NCBI GenBank assembly: GCA_037355855.1
Contig: CM074763.1
Span: 3,162,001-3,226,000, forward strand
DNA from: Pseudo-nitzschia pungens
Lineage: Eukaryota > Bacillariophyta > Bacillariophyceae > Bacillariales > Bacillariaceae
Reading direction: 5' to 3'
DNA length: 64,000 bases
Part shown: piece after piece, positions 62,726 to 64,000 of the stretch
Position numbering within the stretch: the first letter of the stretch is position 1
Layout of the letters: each line of letters begins with the position of its first letter
The notes under the pieces: model-generated
The model's input: only the letters and a program-made list of their open reading frames with translations
Told to the model about the DNA's origin: nothing
Databases searched by the model: none
Program-made: the position numbers and the translations under genes

Positions 62726-64000
62726 ATGACGACTATCAACGATGGCACGGTGTCTATTAGAAGGTGGCATCCAATGTCACTCGAGTCTTACCGTCGGGCA
62801 CCTCCTCCTTTCTCTTCTACAACCTCTCATTTAGCAGAGGATTTAGCCTCTTACTGTTTCAACCGGTGGGGGCTCCATATCGTCACCTCCGGAAAAACAA
62901 CTTATCGCAAAGACAGGTATACAAGACGTTTCATGTGCAAATGTACTGGTATTTACATCGTAGTCTCTTGTAAACACGCACATCAAGAAGTCGATCCCTT
63001 AATGAGCGGCGAAAATGCCGGTACAACAAAATGGTACCTTCTACCTTTTGAAAATACTGACGACCTGGACAAGGTGAATGAACAAGCTCGCAAACCCCTA
63101 CCCGTTTTCGATCGCCAGAATATTCTTGTTCATTTCCCACCTTTCCAGAAATACATTCAAGACAATATGTCTTTATATCCCGACAGCAAGTATTTGAAAA
63201 ACCCCATGATGTTCAAATGGCTCGCAGAGTCGGAGTTTATGACTGCATCTCCAAGACCCGGAGTTCTGATGAGGCGGGCAAAATTGTCCGTTTACAAACA
63301 TGTACAGAACCATTTACCCCGTCAACAATTTTCAACTATGGTCAATTGGATGCAAGCATTAACTGACTCCAATAAAGACCTAACAGTTATGTTACAGACC
63401 GACGACAATTGTCGTTTTTATCGTTCCTTCATTTCTACACCGATGGCAAACCGACGATATTTTGGAACCACGACGACACCAGTTTTCGTTGGCGATTGCT
63501 TCCACTACAAGGAGAAAAACTATGATGGGGTTTGTTTTGTGTTGGTGACAAAAACCATATTCGGTGATACCTTACCTCTTGCATGGGCAATAATCCCCCG
63601 GGAAAATAAATCACAGCTAGCTTGGGTTGTTCAGTGTTGTATAAAGCATGGACTCGAGCTTGACCAACACGCTTTCGTCACCGACCAGGGACCACTTATA
63701 TCGACGTTCGATGCATTCTTCAAACAGTTCCAAGTATCGTTCCGGGTAACTCTATGCTTGCAACATCTAATTCGATCCATACGCGTTAAACACAAGAAAC
63801 TTTTCACGAACTATCGCCACGGAAAAAGCGAAAATACAAACAAACATAACGCTTGGGTGTTACAGAGTCATCAGACACTTACCCGTCATATAATTGGTGC
63901 TTCCGACTCTACTTCTAGTGACTCATTTTTCGGTCACTTGATCTCGCTTTTTTCCGACATACTAGATCTTAACCAGGGTCAAAGTAGGAAGGAATGTGCC
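62726..64000 (+). CDS. MULE-like DDE transposase (3' end outside window)
   Basis: 425 codons are open from ATG 62726 to the window edge. The N-terminal part resembles the FAR1/WRKY-GCM1-like DNA-binding region of MULEs, with Cys and His spacing (RRFMCKCTGIYIVVSCKHAH). The MULE domain has PVFVGDCFHYKEKNYDGVCF (first catalytic Asp), TLPLAWAIIPRENKSQLAWV and AFVTDQGPLISTFDAFF (second Asp), and the C-x2-H motif CLQHLIRSIR. The catalytic Glu should be to the right. A TETEGYVGE-like motif was not seen. The frame has no stops, so the copy may be young. Confidence 0.75.
   Translation, partial: MTTINDGTVSIRRWHPMSLESYRRAPPPFSSTTSHLAEDLASYCFNRWGLHIVTSGKTTYRKDRYTRRFMCKCTGIYIVVSCKHAHQEVDPLMSGENAGTTKWYLLPFENTDDLDKVNEQARKPLPVFDRQNILVHFPPFQKYIQDNMSLYPDSKYLKNPMMFKWLAESEFMTASPRPGVLMRRAKLSVYKHVQNHLPRQQFSTMVNWMQALTDSNKDLTVMLQTDDNCRFYRSFISTPMANRRYFGTTTTPVFVGDCFHYKEKNYDGVCFVLVTKTIFGDTLPLAWAIIPRENKSQLAWVVQCCIKHGLELDQHAFVTDQGPLISTFDAFFKQFQVSFRVTLCLQHLIRSIRVKHKKLFTNYRHGKSENTNKHNAWVLQSHQTLTRHIIGASDSTSSDSFFGHLISLFSDILDLNQGQSRKECA

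Overview
The window looks like nuclear DNA of a diatom, probably a pennate one. This is inferred from several signs: short spliceosomal introns with GTACGT, GTGAGT or GTAAGT donors; a plastid presequence with an alanine-tryptophan cleavage context (the ASAFAP-type bipartite signal); a light-harvesting-complex (LHC) gene fragment; secreted proteins rich in PTxxPT and lysine; and copia and gypsy elements of the sort common in diatoms. No bacterial-style operons are present.

Left part (1-24,254): The end of an RNase HII gene and a thymidine phosphorylase gene with a coding frameshift are followed by a 16-kb transposon nest (3578-19534). The outer element is a tyrosine-recombinase retrotransposon of the PAT/Ngaro (DIRS-order) type. 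It has a complete A1 - ORFs - B1 - A2 - B2 split direct repeat, a Gag-like ORF ending in a CCCH finger, RT/RNase H, a tyrosine recombinase and a fourth ORF I cannot identify. Its Gag-like ORF is split by a Ty3/gypsy element with 322-bp LTRs and a 5-bp target duplication. Then come a plastid Iojap/RsfS gene, an unknown acidic/Ser-rich gene and a two-exon SmD1 gene.

Middle (25,615-45,650): A PA-TM-RING E3 ligase gene and an LHC fragment lead to a secreted PT/Lys-rich gene split by a Ty1/copia element. That copia has identical 410-bp LTRs, lacks the RNase H core, and is flanked by a 205-bp direct duplication of host coding sequence. A stretch of relics follows: a DXD glycosyltransferase-like fragment, a foldback element with 96-bp perfect arms, and a diatom secreted-protein gene. 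That last gene is broken by a nonsense codon and a 2-kb non-LTR-like insert with an 18-bp target duplication. A tRNA-Lys/tRNA-Gln pair closes the region.

Right part (48,270-64,000): Here are a two-exon MATE-like transporter, a membrane protein made of three two-helix units, the pre-60S factor REI1/ZNF622, a sulfotransferase-like type II membrane protein (frameshifted), a 407-bp MITE, a METTL21/FAM86-type methyltransferase, and a MULE-like transposase that runs off the window.

The strongest unexplained signals are these. (1) Both LTR elements carry a perfect 12-bp palindrome directly beside the 5' LTR, where a TGG-type primer binding site is expected. (2) The copia element has a 205-bp flanking duplication. 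(3) The PAT-like element has an extra ORF. (4) The 9-mer GTAAGGTTA is strongly over-represented between genes.
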